DNA of 64,000 nt, taken from NCBI RefSeq assembly GCF_022662575.1, contig NZ_JALBFU010000003.1, forward strand, positions 1 through 64,000, in the 5' to 3' direction. Made by a program: the position numbers and the translations under genes. This DNA is from Luteimonas aquatica (GTDB taxonomy: Bacteria > Pseudomonadota > Gammaproteobacteria > Xanthomonadales > Xanthomonadaceae). The notes beneath the pieces were generated by a model that was not told the DNA's origin, searched no databases, and saw only the letters and a list, made by a program, of their open reading frames with translations. Positions 39,850 to 48,923 of this stretch are shown in pieces (positions within the stretch are counted from its first letter, which is position 1; each line of letters starts with the position of its first letter).

Positions 39850-41649
39850 TCATTTCTGCACCACGTATTCGGGCGAATTGATGATCAGGTACAGCGCCTC
39901 CTGCGCCCGCGCGCGCCGGTCCTCGACGCTGGCGCCGGGCATGCCGTTCAGGCGCTCCAGCAGCGTCTGCCGCATGCCCGCCGACATCTGGCCGGACAGG
40001 AACAGCAGGTCGTAGCGGTCGAGCAAGGCGGCCGGATTGGCGGCCAGCGGCGTATCGCGGCCCAGGTCGATGGCGTACTCGTTCGGGCCGACGTCGGGAT
40101 TGCCGACGTACACCTCGAAGATCTTGTTGCCGAAGTAGCCCTCGGTCGCGGGCATCTGGTAGTCGGTGGCCAATTGCAATTCCGGCGCGGCCAGGCCGAG
40201 CTGGGTCGGTTCGCCGGTCGGGCGGTACTCGGGACTGAAGAAGTTGAACACCGAGGGCGCGTACTGCGGCGACTGGCCGAGGTTCATTTCCAGCGTCCAG
40301 AACTCGTCCAGGTGCCCGGACTGCGAATGCGCGTTGAGCGCGCGCCACAGGTGCGTGAGCCGCAGCAGCGGCTCGCGCACCTTGCCGAAGTGCGGCGGCT
40401 GCGCGGCCGGATCGCGCGCCTCGCGGTCGAGCAGGATCGCCTTGACCACCGCCTTCATGTCGCCGCGCACGCCGGCGCCGTTGTTGTCGAAGGCGGCCGC
40501 CACGCGCGCGACGTAGGCCGGGCTGGGATTGCTGGTGACCAGGCGCTGGATCAGCTGCCTGCCGATGAACGGCCCCACGTTGGGATGCCGGAAGAGATTG
40601 TCGAGCGCGGCATCGAGGTCGCTTTGCGCGGTGCCGCCCGCGGCCAGCACGCCATTGGGCAGCGCGACGCCGGGATAGACCAGCAGCTGCTTCGCCTGGG
40701 CCGAGGCGTGGAAGGCCGCCTGGCTTTCCATCGGACTCACCCAGGCCGGGTCGGCCGAGTCGTAGATGTAGCAGTCGGTGAAGTAGCCCATCGCCTCGCA
40801 GCCGTGGAAGGTCCAGCCGGTGAAGACGTGGGCGAAACCCTTGACCGTGTTCTGGTCGTAGGTCGGGATCGGGATGCCGGCGCCATCGCGCATCGGCGTG
40901 CCGTCGCGGTTGAGCCGCACCAGGCCGACGCTGAACAGCTGCATCACCTCGCGCGCGTAGTTCTCGTCGGGCCGGATGTTGCGCGCCGCGTCCGGCTTCT
41001 GGTTGCCGAGCATCGACAGGAACACGCCCATCACCGGATGCAGGGTGACGTCGCGCAGCAGCGTGCGGTAGTTGCCGAAGGCATCGCGCGCCAGCGTGTC
41101 GTAGAAGTCGGTCATGCCGTGCGGCGCATTGCCCAGCTGGTCGGAGGCCGCGTCGGACACCACGAGGATCTCGCTCAGCGCGAAGGCCACGCGCTGGCGC
41201 AGCTGGTCCTTGTGCACGAAGGCGGGATCGAAGGGATCCTGGCCGCCGACCGCATTGAGGAACCAGGCGTCCACGCGCCAGTCGCGCTGGGTGTCGGCGC
41301 CGGCCTCCTTGAGGAACTTCAGCTGCGAGGACGCCGGCTGCGCGAACTGGTCGTCGATCCAGCCGGCATAGCCGAGCTGGCGCACGCGGGCGATCTCCTC
41401 CAGCGTGGTGCCGAAGGTCGCCTGTGCCAGGAAGCGGGCCGCGTCGGCGTCGCCGAGCGCCAGGCGCCGCGGCGGCAGCGGCCGCGACATCGGCGGCGCA
41501 GTGGGAACCGCCGGCACCGTCGCCGACGACGCGGGCGCGGCCGACGGCTGCGGCCGGCGAACGTCCTCGCGGACGCAAAGCAGCACGAACACGAACAACA
41601 GCGGGGCCTGCCACCAGGCCAGCCCCGACCACCACCCCCACAGCCTCAT
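39850..41649 (-). CDS. DUF1800 domain-containing protein
   Basis: This 599-residue protein has one N-terminal hydrophobic anchor or uncleaved signal (W-W-Q-A-P-L-L-F-V-F-V-L-L), a short Pro/Ala linker and a long DUF1800 domain (about 65-599). Family landmarks are A-A-R-F-L-A-Q-A-T-F-G, R-P-D-E-N-Y-A-R-E-V-M-Q-L-F-S-V-G-L and T-G-W-T-F. The domain is of unknown function and nearly always next to DUF1501. The two probably act together outside the inner membrane, one anchored and one Tat-exported; that is an inference from context. Confidence 0.92.
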   Translation of the reverse strand: MRLWGWWSGLAWWQAPLLFVFVLLCVREDVRRPQPSAAPASSATVPAVPTAPPMSRPLPPRRLALGDADAARFLAQATFGTTLEEIARVRQLGYAGWIDDQFAQPASSQLKFLKEAGADTQRDWRVDAWFLNAVGGQDPFDPAFVHKDQLRQRVAFALSEILVVSDAASDQLGNAPHGMTDFYDTLARDAFGNYRTLLRDVTLHPVMGVFLSMLGNQKPDAARNIRPDENYAREVMQLFSVGLVRLNRDGTPMRDGAGIPIPTYDQNTVKGFAHVFTGWTFHGCEAMGYFTDCYIYDSADPAWVSPMESQAAFHASAQAKQLLVYPGVALPNGVLAAGGTAQSDLDAALDNLFRHPNVGPFIGRQLIQRLVTSNPSPAYVARVAAAFDNNGAGVRGDMKAVVKAILLDREARDPAAQPPHFGKVREPLLRLTHLWRALNAHSQSGHLDEFWTLEMNLGQSPQYAPSVFNFFSPEYRPTGEPTQLGLAAPELQLATDYQMPATEGYFGNKIFEVYVGNPDVGPNEYAIDLGRDTPLAANPAALLDRYDLLFLSGQMSAGMRQTLLERLNGMPGASVEDRRARAQEALYLIINSPEYVVQK

Positions 41650-41741
41650 CGCCGCGCTCTCCCCTGGCGTCCGGCGTGCAATCTAGCCCGCGGCCGGAAC
41701 GGCGACCGTGATTGCCGGCACAGCGAATGCGGACGGCCTGC

Positions 41742-42875
41742 TCAGTCCAGGCGTTTGCGGAAACGCAGGATCGCCAGCGCCATCATCGCCGCGGTGAAGG
41801 CGAGCAGCGCCAGCACGTCGGGCCAGAGCTCGAACAGGCCGGCACCGCGCAGCATGATGCCGCGGATCAGGCGCAGGAAATGCGTCAGCGGCAGCAGCTC
41901 GGCCAGCCACTGCACCACGCGCGGCATGCCGGCGAAGGGGAACATGAAGCCCGAGAGCAGGATCGAGGGCAGGAAGACGAAGAAGGTCATCTGCATCGCC
42001 TGGAACTGCGACTGCGCGCGCGTGCTGATCAGCAGCCCCATGGTGAGGTTGGCCAGGATCAGCAGCACCGCCGCCAGGTAGACGTCCAGCACGCTGCCGC
42101 GGATCGGCACCTGGAACAGCCACATGCCCAGCAGCAGGATCACGCTGGTCTGCACCAGGCCGATCACCGCGTAGGGCAGCACCTTGCCGATCATCAGCTC
42201 GGCGCTGGTGACGGGGGTGGCGATCAGCAGTTCCATGTTGCCGCGTTCGCGCTCGCGCACGATCGCCACGCCGGTGAACAGCACCATGGTCATGGTCAGG
42301 ATCACGCCGATCAGGCCGGGCACGATGTTCACCGCCGAGCGCCGCTCCGGGTTGTAGAAGCTGACCACGCTGATCTGCCCGCCGGCCGGCTGGCCGCTGC
42401 CGGCCTGGGCGGCGCCGGCGCGCGGCGAGATCAGGTTGGTCGCCGGCGTGGCGTCGAGCGGCGTCTGCGCCAGCTGGATCGCCGCGCTCTGCACCACCGT
42501 GTCGCTGCCGTCCACCAGCACCTGCACCGCTTCGCGACCGTCCTGGCGGCGGCGCTCGAAATCCGGCGGGATCACCACGCCGACGCTGATCTCGCCGCGG
42601 CGCAGCCGCTGCATCAATTGCTGCGGCGAGGTGGCGCTGACCCCGGGCGCGATGACCCCGGTGGCGACCATGTCCATCACCAGCGCGCGCGAGGCCGCCG
42701 TGTTGGCCTGGTCGGCCACGCCGGCCGACAGGCCGCGCAGGTTGAGGTTGATGGCGTAGCCGAACAGCACCAGCTGCATCACCGGGATGCCGACGATCAT
42801 CGCCAGGGTGATGCGGTCGCGGCGCATCTGCCGGACCTCCTTCAGCATGATGGCCAGCAGCCGGCGCAGCCTCAT
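41742..42875 (-). CDS. ABC-2 type transporter permease
   Basis: This 377-residue membrane protein has one N-terminal membrane helix, a large periplasmic domain (about 45-180) and five C-terminal helices, the YbhS/YhhJ (ABC2_membrane_3) layout. Typical segments are K-E-V-R-Q-M-R-R-D-R-I-T-L and E-R-E-R-G-N-M-E-L-L-I-A-T-P-V. It overlaps the ATPase gene by 4 bases. Only one permease is present, so it probably works as a homodimer; the related E. coli yhb/yhi operons have two. The substrate is unknown, and drug or small-molecule export is likely. Confidence 0.93.
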   Translation of the reverse strand: MRLRRLLAIMLKEVRQMRRDRITLAMIVGIPVMQLVLFGYAINLNLRGLSAGVADQANTAASRALVMDMVATGVIAPGVSATSPQQLMQRLRRGEISVGVVIPPDFERRRQDGREAVQVLVDGSDTVVQSAAIQLAQTPLDATPATNLISPRAGAAQAGSGQPAGGQISVVSFYNPERRSAVNIVPGLIGVILTMTMVLFTGVAIVRERERGNMELLIATPVTSAELMIGKVLPYAVIGLVQTSVILLLGMWLFQVPIRGSVLDVYLAAVLLILANLTMGLLISTRAQSQFQAMQMTFFVFLPSILLSGFMFPFAGMPRVVQWLAELLPLTHFLRLIRGIMLRGAGLFELWPDVLALLAFTAAMMALAILRFRKRLD

Positions 42876-43825
42876 GCCCGCGCCTCCGGCCGCGTGTCCT
42901 CGCCCTCGCCCCGCGTGGCCGAGACGAACACGTCTTCCAGGTTCGGCGCTTCCGCCTCCACCTCCGCCTGCAGGCCGGCCTCGGCCAGCGCCGCACGCAG
43001 GCGCCCGGTCGCGTCGCCGCCGTGCTCGGAGAGCACGCGCAGGCTGTTGCCGATCTGCGCCACGCTGAGTACGCCCGGCACCGCGACCAGCGCCTGCTGC
43101 GCGTTGCGCGGCTGCGCGGCGTGCACCACCGCGGTGCGGCCGGCGAGCGCGCGGGTGAGTTCGCCCGGCGTGCCGTCGGCCACCAGCACACCGCGGTCGA
43201 GGATCGCCAGGCGGTGGCAGCGCTCGGCCTCGTCCATGTAGTGGGTGGACACCAGGATGGTGGTGCCGCCATCGGCCAGGTCGAAGAGCTTTTCCCAGAA
43301 GTCGCGACGCGACTCCGGATCGACCGCGCTGGTCGGCTCGTCCAGGAACAGCAGTTCCGGCCGGTGGATCACCGCCCCGGCCAGCGCCAGGCGCTGCTTC
43401 TGCCCGCCGCTCATGGTGCCGGCGAGCTGCTTCTGCCGGTCCTGGAAGCGGTACTGCACGAGCAGCTCGTCGATGCGGCGGGCGGCTTGGGCCTTCGGCA
43501 GCTCCTGCACGGCGGCGAGGAATTCCAGGTTCTCGCGCACGCTCAGGTCCTCGAACAGCGAGAACTTCTGCGTCATGTAGCCGATGCGGCGGCGCAGCGC
43601 CTCCGCCTGCTCGGGGATGCGCAGGCCGAGCACCTCGATCTCGCCCTCGCTGGGCGTGAGCAGGCCGCACAGCATGCGGATGGTGGTCGACTTGCCCGAG
43701 CCGTTGGGGCCGAGGAACCCGTAGACGTGCGCCCTGGGCACGGTCAGCGTGACGCGGTCCACCGCCACCAGGGCGCCGAAACGCTTGGTCAGCCCGCGCG
43801 CACGGATGGCGGCATCGTCGCTCAT
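42872..43825 (-). CDS. ABC transporter ATP-binding protein
   Basis: This 317-residue cytoplasmic ATPase has Walker A G-P-N-G-S-G-K-S-T-T (about residues 38-47), signature M-S-G-G-Q-K-Q-R and Walker B L-L-F-L-D-E-P-T-S-A-V-D. A C-terminal extension (about 225-317) resembles DUF4162-type regulatory tails. ATG 43825 (M-S-D-D-A-A) is preferred; in-frame upstream starts reach into the HlyD gene. It is coupled to the permease by ATGA overlap. A single ATPase domain is present, unlike the fused double ATPase of YbhF. Confidence 0.93.
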   Translation of the reverse strand: MSDDAAIRARGLTKRFGALVAVDRVTLTVPRAHVYGFLGPNGSGKSTTIRMLCGLLTPSEGEIEVLGLRIPEQAEALRRRIGYMTQKFSLFEDLSVRENLEFLAAVQELPKAQAARRIDELLVQYRFQDRQKQLAGTMSGGQKQRLALAGAVIHRPELLFLDEPTSAVDPESRRDFWEKLFDLADGGTTILVSTHYMDEAERCHRLAILDRGVLVADGTPGELTRALAGRTAVVHAAQPRNAQQALVAVPGVLSVAQIGNSLRVLSEHGGDATGRLRAALAEAGLQAEVEAEAPNLEDVFVSATRGEGEDTRPEARA

Positions 43826-43895
43826 CGGCGCGGCACCGGCGCCCTGCCCGGTGCATCGCGGCATGCGCGAGCGCGCGAGGCTGGCACTGCGATGC

Positions 43896-44885
43896 TCATC
43901 GCGCCGCATCCGCGGCGAACTCGACCCGCACCGGCAATCCGGGCGGCAATTCCCCGGCGCTCTTGTCGAGCTCGATCTCGGCCAGCCAACTCAACCGCGA
44001 TGCGTCCTCGCCGGACAGGGCGTAGTACGGCGTGAAGCTGGGATCGCTGCGGATCATCCGTACCCGCCCGGCCAGCGCGCCCTCGCGCCCGTCGACGAAC
44101 ACGCGCGCGGCCTGCCCGACGCGCACGCCGGCGCGGATCGGCTCGGGCACGTAGACGCGCGCATAGGGCGTTGCGCCGACCAGCATCACCACCAGCGGCG
44201 CGCCCAGCGGCGCCTGGTCGCCGAGCTTGTAGGGGATGGTATCGATGCGTCCCTCGCGCGGCGCGAGCAGGTCGAGCTTGCCCAGCGTCACCGCCTGTGC
44301 GCGCGCCTGCGCCTCGGCCGCGGCCAGCGCCGATTCGCCTTGCGCGATCTGCTCATCGCGCGTGCCGCGCTCGAGTTCCAGCAAGGCCGCCTGCGCCGCC
44401 TGCACCTGCGCCCGGGTGTTGCCGGCATTGGCGCGGGCACGGTCGACGTCGGCGGCGGCCACCAGCCGCTGCCGCCCGAGCGGCTGCAGGCGCGCGTAGT
44501 ACGCCTGCGCGTCGCGGGCCTGCGCCTGGGCGGCCGCCAGGTTGGCGCGGGCCTGGGCGATGTCCTCGTTGCGCGGCCCGGCCTTCAGCTCCCGCAGCCG
44601 TTCGCGGGCCTGCAGCGCCTGCGCCTGCGCCGCAGCCAGCTGCGACTGCGTCAATGCCAGCTCCAGCTGCATCAGCGGTTGCCCGGCGCGCACGCGCTCG
44701 CCTTCGCGCACGTCGATGCGGGCGATGCGCTCGGAAGCCGGCGCCGGCAGGGTGACGCGGTCGTATTCAAGGGTTCCCAGCGCCTGCGGCGCGTCGTCGG
44801 CGCAGGCCACCAGCGCGAGCGTCAGCAGGGCGGCGGCCGCGATCCGCGGCATCGGGGACACGGCAGGTTTCGCGCAAGCGGTCAT
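43896..44885 (-). CDS. HlyD/membrane fusion protein of the ABC exporter
   Basis: This 329-residue periplasmic adaptor has an N-terminal lipoprotein-type signal with lipobox L-V-A-C at about residues 25-28, so it is probably a lipid-anchored adaptor. A lipoyl half-domain (V-R-E-G-E-R-V-R-A-G-Q-P-L), a long Ala/Gln-rich coiled-coil hairpin (about 75-195) and the beta-barrel with Y-A-R-V-Y-V-P-E follow. It matches the YbhG/YhiI type. ATG 44885 overlaps the TetR gene by 4 bases; ATG 44852 is possible. It links the inner-membrane exporter to an outer-membrane channel encoded elsewhere. Confidence 0.92.
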   Translation of the reverse strand: MTACAKPAVSPMPRIAAAALLTLALVACADDAPQALGTLEYDRVTLPAPASERIARIDVREGERVRAGQPLMQLELALTQSQLAAAQAQALQARERLRELKAGPRNEDIAQARANLAAAQAQARDAQAYYARLQPLGRQRLVAAADVDRARANAGNTRAQVQAAQAALLELERGTRDEQIAQGESALAAAEAQARAQAVTLGKLDLLAPREGRIDTIPYKLGDQAPLGAPLVVMLVGATPYARVYVPEPIRAGVRVGQAARVFVDGREGALAGRVRMIRSDPSFTPYYALSGEDASRLSWLAEIELDKSAGELPPGLPVRVEFAADAAR

Positions 44886-45613
44886 GACTTCAGCTCCAGG
44901 CCGCGATCGAGCAGTGCGATCGCGTGGCTTCGGACATCGTCGAGATCGAGATCGTCGGCGGCGAAGAGGCTGCGCCAGATCGGCGCCCCGGCGGCGGGAA
45001 ACAACGTCAGGCCGACCAGCGAGGTCATCAGCAGGCGCGGATCGAGCCCGGGATTGAGTTCGCCGCGCGCCTGCGCCGCGGCGAAGCGCGCGACAATCGT
45101 GCGCGCCAAGTCGGGCGCGACCCGCATGACCAGCAGATCGCGCAGCGCCCCGCCCTCGCACAGGACTTCCCGCACCCACAGCTGCGGCCACCAGGGATTG
45201 CGCTGCATCACCTCGGTGACGCCGCAGACGAATCCGGCCACGGTCGCGGCGATGTCCTCGCCCGCCGCGAACACGCGCGCACGCACGCCCTGAAGCGCCG
45301 GCAGCATGCGTTCGGCCACCAGCGCCTCCACCAGCGCCGCCTTGTCGCCGAAATAGTAGTGCAGCAGCGCCGGCGTGACCTTGGCCTCGCCCGCGACGTC
45401 GCGCAGCGAGGTGGCGGCGATGCCGCGGCGGACGAAACAGGCCAGGGCGGCGTCGAGCAGATGGTCGCGGGAGACCGGCGCCGCCCCTTTCGGACGCCCC
45501 GGCGAGCGCTTCTTGACGACGGGGGGCGCGGCCTTCTTCGCGGGCGCCGGCACGGGCGCGGCGGCGGGAGATGCGCCGGCGCGCTTGCGGGAACGGGGGG
45601 GCTGGGTCGGCAT
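44882..45613 (-). CDS. TetR family transcriptional regulator
   Basis: This 243-residue DNA-binding protein has an unusually long Pro/Ala/Lys-rich N-terminal tail (about 1-46), then the TetR HTH with A-A-T-S-L-R-D-V-A-G-E-A-K-V-T-P-A-L-L-H-Y-Y-F-G-D-K. The C-terminal ligand domain (about 100-240) resembles the CecR/YbiH group, which regulates the ybhGFSR exporter in E. coli. It is the first gene of the exporter operon (TetR-HlyD-ATPase-permease). An AT-rich palindrome just upstream is a probable auto-operator. Confidence 0.93.
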   Translation of the reverse strand: MPTQPPRSRKRAGASPAAAPVPAPAKKAAPPVVKKRSPGRPKGAAPVSRDHLLDAALACFVRRGIAATSLRDVAGEAKVTPALLHYYFGDKAALVEALVAERMLPALQGVRARVFAAGEDIAATVAGFVCGVTEVMQRNPWWPQLWVREVLCEGGALRDLLVMRVAPDLARTIVARFAAAQARGELNPGLDPRLLMTSLVGLTLFPAAGAPIWRSLFAADDLDLDDVRSHAIALLDRGLELKS

Positions 45614-45622
45614 AGCCTGAAT

Positions 45623-45644
45623 ATTAATTCAATGATTAATTAAA
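45623..45644. promoter_or_regulatory. AT-rich palindromic operator upstream of the TetR gene
   Basis: ATTAAT (45623-45628) and ATTAAT (45635-45640), each its own inverse, are 6 bases apart; TTAATTAA (45637-45644) overlaps the second. They lie 10-31 bases upstream of the TetR start, in a region far more AT-rich than its surroundings, which fits an operator and promoter of the exporter operon. Confidence 0.55.
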
Positions 45645-45971
45645 TTTCAAGCCCTTCCTCCGGCGATCCCGCCTTCAGTCGTCCGGTCGCCCAATCATCC
45701 AGTCACCGGCCGATCGCGCCCGACAAACGCCGTGCGCGCCGTTCCGCGCCGGCAGGCGCATCGTGCGGTCCCGGGCTTTGTGGTCAGCCGATTCGCAAAT
45801 CGGCACGGCGGCAGGACAGCTTCCCGCGCAACGATCGGAAGCGAAAAAGCGCATGCCGTTTCTCTCGGCGCCTTCACTTCCCCGGTGTTATCGATAACCC
45901 GCACCGCAATGCCCGGCGCGCGCGGCGTGCGGCCTTCGCCCTCCGGCGCGCCCTTCCCAAGGAGCCCGTTC
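45645..45971. other. Divergent gap between the TetR and DUF4185 genes
   Basis: No gene is supported. The stretch carries a perfect palindrome GTTATCGATAAC at 45887-45898 and a ribosome-binding AAGGAG at 45959-45964. The rest shows no clear structure to me. Confidence 0.5.
45887..45898. promoter_or_regulatory. Perfect 12-bp palindrome upstream of the DUF4185 gene
   Basis: GTTATCGATAAC lies 74 bases before the ATG. The central CG and flanking AT steps resemble LacI/GalR family operators, which often control carbohydrate genes. The regulator is not in the window, so this is a candidate only. Confidence 0.35.
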
Positions 45972-47129
45972 ATGACATCGCAGCCGCATCGCCCTTCCGG
46001 CCCGATCCTTCCGCCCGAACGCGAGCTGATCGATCCCTCGCGCCGCAGCTTCCTCGGCTCCGCCCTGGCCGCCGGCGCGGCCGGTGCGCTGGCGGGCTGG
46101 GCGCCCGCGAGCGCGGCCGCGCAGGCCACTACGCGGGTCGTGGCCAAGCTCACCGGCCCGCAGTCCTGGAACGACAAATGGGCGCTGGTCGGCACCGACC
46201 TCGGCGTGATGTGGGACGACATGCGCGGCAACGTGCTGTTCGCCTTCGGCGACACCGCCAACACCATCAATCCCAACGGCGGCCCCGGCAACTTCCAGGC
46301 CAAGAACGCGCTGGTGCGCAGCCGCGCCAACTTCAACGACATGCGCAACGGCATCATCTTCGATTCCGGCGTGCGCGATCAGTGGGGCAACGTGCGCACC
46401 CTCATGCAGCCGAACCAGCCGAGCTGGTCGTGGATCCCCACCTCGGGCTTCGCCGCCGGAGTCGGCCCGACATCGCGCCAGATCATGAGCTTCATGCAGG
46501 TCTACGACTGGAACGACGACGGCGGCTGGAGCTGGAAGACCGACCACAGCGGCCTGGCCTGGTCGGACGACGACGGCGAGAACTGGCAATGGATGCAGGG
46601 CGCCGCCTGGCCCAACAACCCCGACCGCTCCGACGTGTTCCAGGTGATGGCGCTGGCGCCCGACAACGACGGCTGGGTCTACGTGGGCGGCACCCAGAAC
46701 GGGCGCCGCAACGACGGCCTGCACATGGCGCGCGTGCGCATCGACCGCATGCACGACCGCACCCAGTACCAGTACTGGGACGGCCGTGAATACCGCGCCG
46801 GCGCGCCGGCGGTGTCGATCGTGCCCGGCCCGGTCGGCGAGCCGAACCTGCACAAGTTCGGGGCGCTGTGGCTGCTCACCTACATCAACGTCTTCGCCAA
46901 CTTCATCGGCGCGATCCAGCTGCGCACCGCGCCGCGGCCGGAGGGCCCCTGGTCGGCGCCGCTCGACCTGATCGGGCCGATGCAGATCCCCGGCATGTAC
47001 GGCGGCTTCATGCACCCCTGGAGCGGCGGCAACACGCTCTACACCACGGTCTCGCGCTGGAACCCCTACTGCGTGTACCTGTGCGAGCACATCCTGCCCT
47101 TCAACATGAACACCGGGCCCGGGCTCTGA
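45972..47129 (+). CDS. Tat-exported DUF4185 domain-containing protein
   Basis: This 385-residue protein has a twin-arginine signal (R-R-S-F-L-G-S-A) at about residues 24-31 and an Ala-rich h-region. The remainder is a DUF4185 beta-propeller-like domain rich in Trp and Asp (repeated W-x-D-D-G patterns, F-A-F-G-D-T-A-N). Related domains are found in secreted glycan-related proteins, so a carbohydrate-binding or hydrolytic role is possible but unproven. ATG 45972 follows AAGGAG at a spacing of 7. It stands alone, with phoH 104 bases downstream. Confidence 0.88.
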   Translation: MTSQPHRPSGPILPPERELIDPSRRSFLGSALAAGAAGALAGWAPASAAAQATTRVVAKLTGPQSWNDKWALVGTDLGVMWDDMRGNVLFAFGDTANTINPNGGPGNFQAKNALVRSRANFNDMRNGIIFDSGVRDQWGNVRTLMQPNQPSWSWIPTSGFAAGVGPTSRQIMSFMQVYDWNDDGGWSWKTDHSGLAWSDDDGENWQWMQGAAWPNNPDRSDVFQVMALAPDNDGWVYVGGTQNGRRNDGLHMARVRIDRMHDRTQYQYWDGREYRAGAPAVSIVPGPVGEPNLHKFGALWLLTYINVFANFIGAIQLRTAPRPEGPWSAPLDLIGPMQIPGMYGGFMHPWSGGNTLYTTVSRWNPYCVYLCEHILPFNMNTGPGL

Positions 47130-47233
47130 GCCCGCGTTCGAGTCGCCGCCCGCCGCCGCTCGACCGCGCCGCGCGCAGGGACGGACGAGGGCGTAGTCTT
47201 GATCTTCCGCAAGACGCGCCCCACATCCCCGCG

Positions 47234-48226
47234 ATGACCCAGCAGCAACGCGACTTCACCCTCGACCCCGCCGACACCGAGCGCCTGGCCAATCTGGCCG
47301 GGCCGTTCGACGGGCATCTGCGCCAGATCGAACTGCGGCTGGGCGTGGAGATCGCCAACCGCGGCAACGTCTTCCGCGTGACCGGCGCCGACGCCGACGC
47401 CGTCGACCGCGCCGAGAAAGTGCTGCGCGCGCTGTACGCCGAAGCCGGCGAGGAAACCTTCGACGGACAGGGCATCAACCTGCGCCTGAGCGCCATCGCC
47501 GGCGCCGGCCGTGACGCCGCCGATCCCGACTACGCGCCGCAGGACGTGGCGATCCGCGTCAAGCGCGGCACCATCCGCGGGCGCGGGCCCAACCAGCAGA
47601 AATACCTGCACGCCATCGCCACGCACGACATCAACTTCGGCGTCGGCCCGGCCGGCACCGGCAAGACCTTCCTTGCCGTGGCCAGCGCGGTCGAGGCCCT
47701 GAACGAGTCGCGGGTGCAGCGCCTGATCCTGGTGCGGCCGGCGGTGGAGGCGGGCGAAAAGCTCGGCTTCCTGCCCGGCGACCTGTCGCAGAAGGTCGAT
47801 CCCTACCTGCGCCCGCTCTACGACGCCCTCTACGAGATGATGGGCGTGGAGAAGGTGCTGAAGCTGCTGGAGAAATCGGTGATCGAGATCGCGCCGCTGG
47901 CCTACATGCGCGGACGCACGCTCAACGACGCCTACGTGATCCTGGACGAGGCGCAGAACACCACCATCGAGCAGATGAAGATGTTCCTCACCCGCCTGGG
48001 CTTCGGCAGCACGGCGGTGGTCACCGGCGACCTCACCCAGATCGACCTGCCCAAGCACGTCAAATCGGGATTGCGCGATGCCGTGGAGGTGCTGCGCGAC
48101 GTCGACGGCGTCAGCTTCACCTTCTTCGAGGCCCGCGACGTGGTGCGCCACCCGCTGGTCGCGCGCATCGTCTCGGCCTACGACCGGCGCGACGCCAGCG
48201 ATGCGGCCAGCGGGCCGTCGGCGTGA
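47234..48226 (+). CDS. ybeZ: PhoH family protein (YbeZ)
   Basis: This 330-residue cytoplasmic ATPase of the PhoH-like family has an N-terminal KH-like domain (about 1-105) and the ATPase domain with Walker A G-P-A-G-T-G-K-T-F and Walker B V-I-L-D-E-A-Q-N. The R-P-A-V-E-A-G-E-K-L-G-F-L-P-G-D segment is a family hallmark. YbeZ interacts with the endoribonuclease YbeY in ribosome maturation in other bacteria. It is followed by ybeY with a 180-base gap. Confidence 0.95.
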   Translation: MTQQQRDFTLDPADTERLANLAGPFDGHLRQIELRLGVEIANRGNVFRVTGADADAVDRAEKVLRALYAEAGEETFDGQGINLRLSAIAGAGRDAADPDYAPQDVAIRVKRGTIRGRGPNQQKYLHAIATHDINFGVGPAGTGKTFLAVASAVEALNESRVQRLILVRPAVEAGEKLGFLPGDLSQKVDPYLRPLYDALYEMMGVEKVLKLLEKSVIEIAPLAYMRGRTLNDAYVILDEAQNTTIEQMKMFLTRLGFGSTAVVTGDLTQIDLPKHVKSGLRDAVEVLRDVDGVSFTFFEARDVVRHPLVARIVSAYDRRDASDAASGPSA

Positions 48227-48406
48227 CCGGCCGCATCGCCCGGGCATCGCCGCGGCTTTCGCCGGCGTTCCCGCCGACGCGCGCCTGAGCCCGGCGTCGC
48301 GGACGGATCACGGCACCCGCGTGCGTCCGGGTGTATCGTCCGCCCGTCGGTCGCGCGATACTCTGGACTTCGCTTTTCCTTTTCCGCCTTCGCCATCGCC
48401 ATCGCA

Positions 48407-48877
48407 ATGACCAAAGGCCCTGTCCGCCTGGAAGTATCCGTCGGCTACGCCCTGCCCCGCGCCGGCCTGCCGGCGGCGGTGAGTTTCCGCCGCTGGGTCG
48501 CCGCGGCGCTGGCCGGGCGCATCCGCGAAGCCGATCTGGCCATCCGGCTGGTCGACGCGAAGGAAGGCCGGGCGCTCAATCGCCACTATCGCGGCAAGGA
48601 CTACGCCACCAATGTGCTCAGCTTCCCGGCCGAGCTGCCCGAAGGGGTCAAGCTGCCCCTGCTCGGCGACCTGGTGCTGTGCGCGCCGGTGATCGCCCGC
48701 GAGGCGCGCGAGCAGAAGAAGCCGCTGGCCGCGCACTACGCCCATCTCACCGTGCACGGCACCCTGCACCTGCTCGGCTGGAACCACGAGGACGCGCGCG
48801 AGGCCGAATGCATGGAGGCGCTCGAACGCGAGATCCTCGCCACGCTCGGCATCGCCGATCCCTATCTCGTTCCCTGA
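48407..48877 (+). CDS. ybeY: Endoribonuclease/rRNA maturation factor YbeY
   Basis: This 156-residue zinc metalloprotein is involved in 16S rRNA 3'-end maturation and ribosome quality control. The metal motif [11 protein letters not shown] gives the three histidine ligands in the right spacing. Upstream, N-V-L-S-F-P is the other family signature. ATG 48407 has no strong ribosome-binding site. It sits between ybeZ and, after an opposite-strand gene, ybeX. Confidence 0.96.
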   Translation: MTKGPVRLEVSVGYALPRAGLPAAVSFRRWVAAALAGRIREADLAIRLVDAKEGRALNRHYRGKDYATNVLSFPAELPEGVKLPLLGDLVLCAPVIAREAREQKKPLAAHYAHLTVHGTLHLLGWNHEDAREAECMEALEREILATLGIADPYLVP

Positions 48878-48923
48878 GCGCGGCGACCGGCGCGCGGCGC
48901 CGACGCCATGCGGCCAGGCCCGC

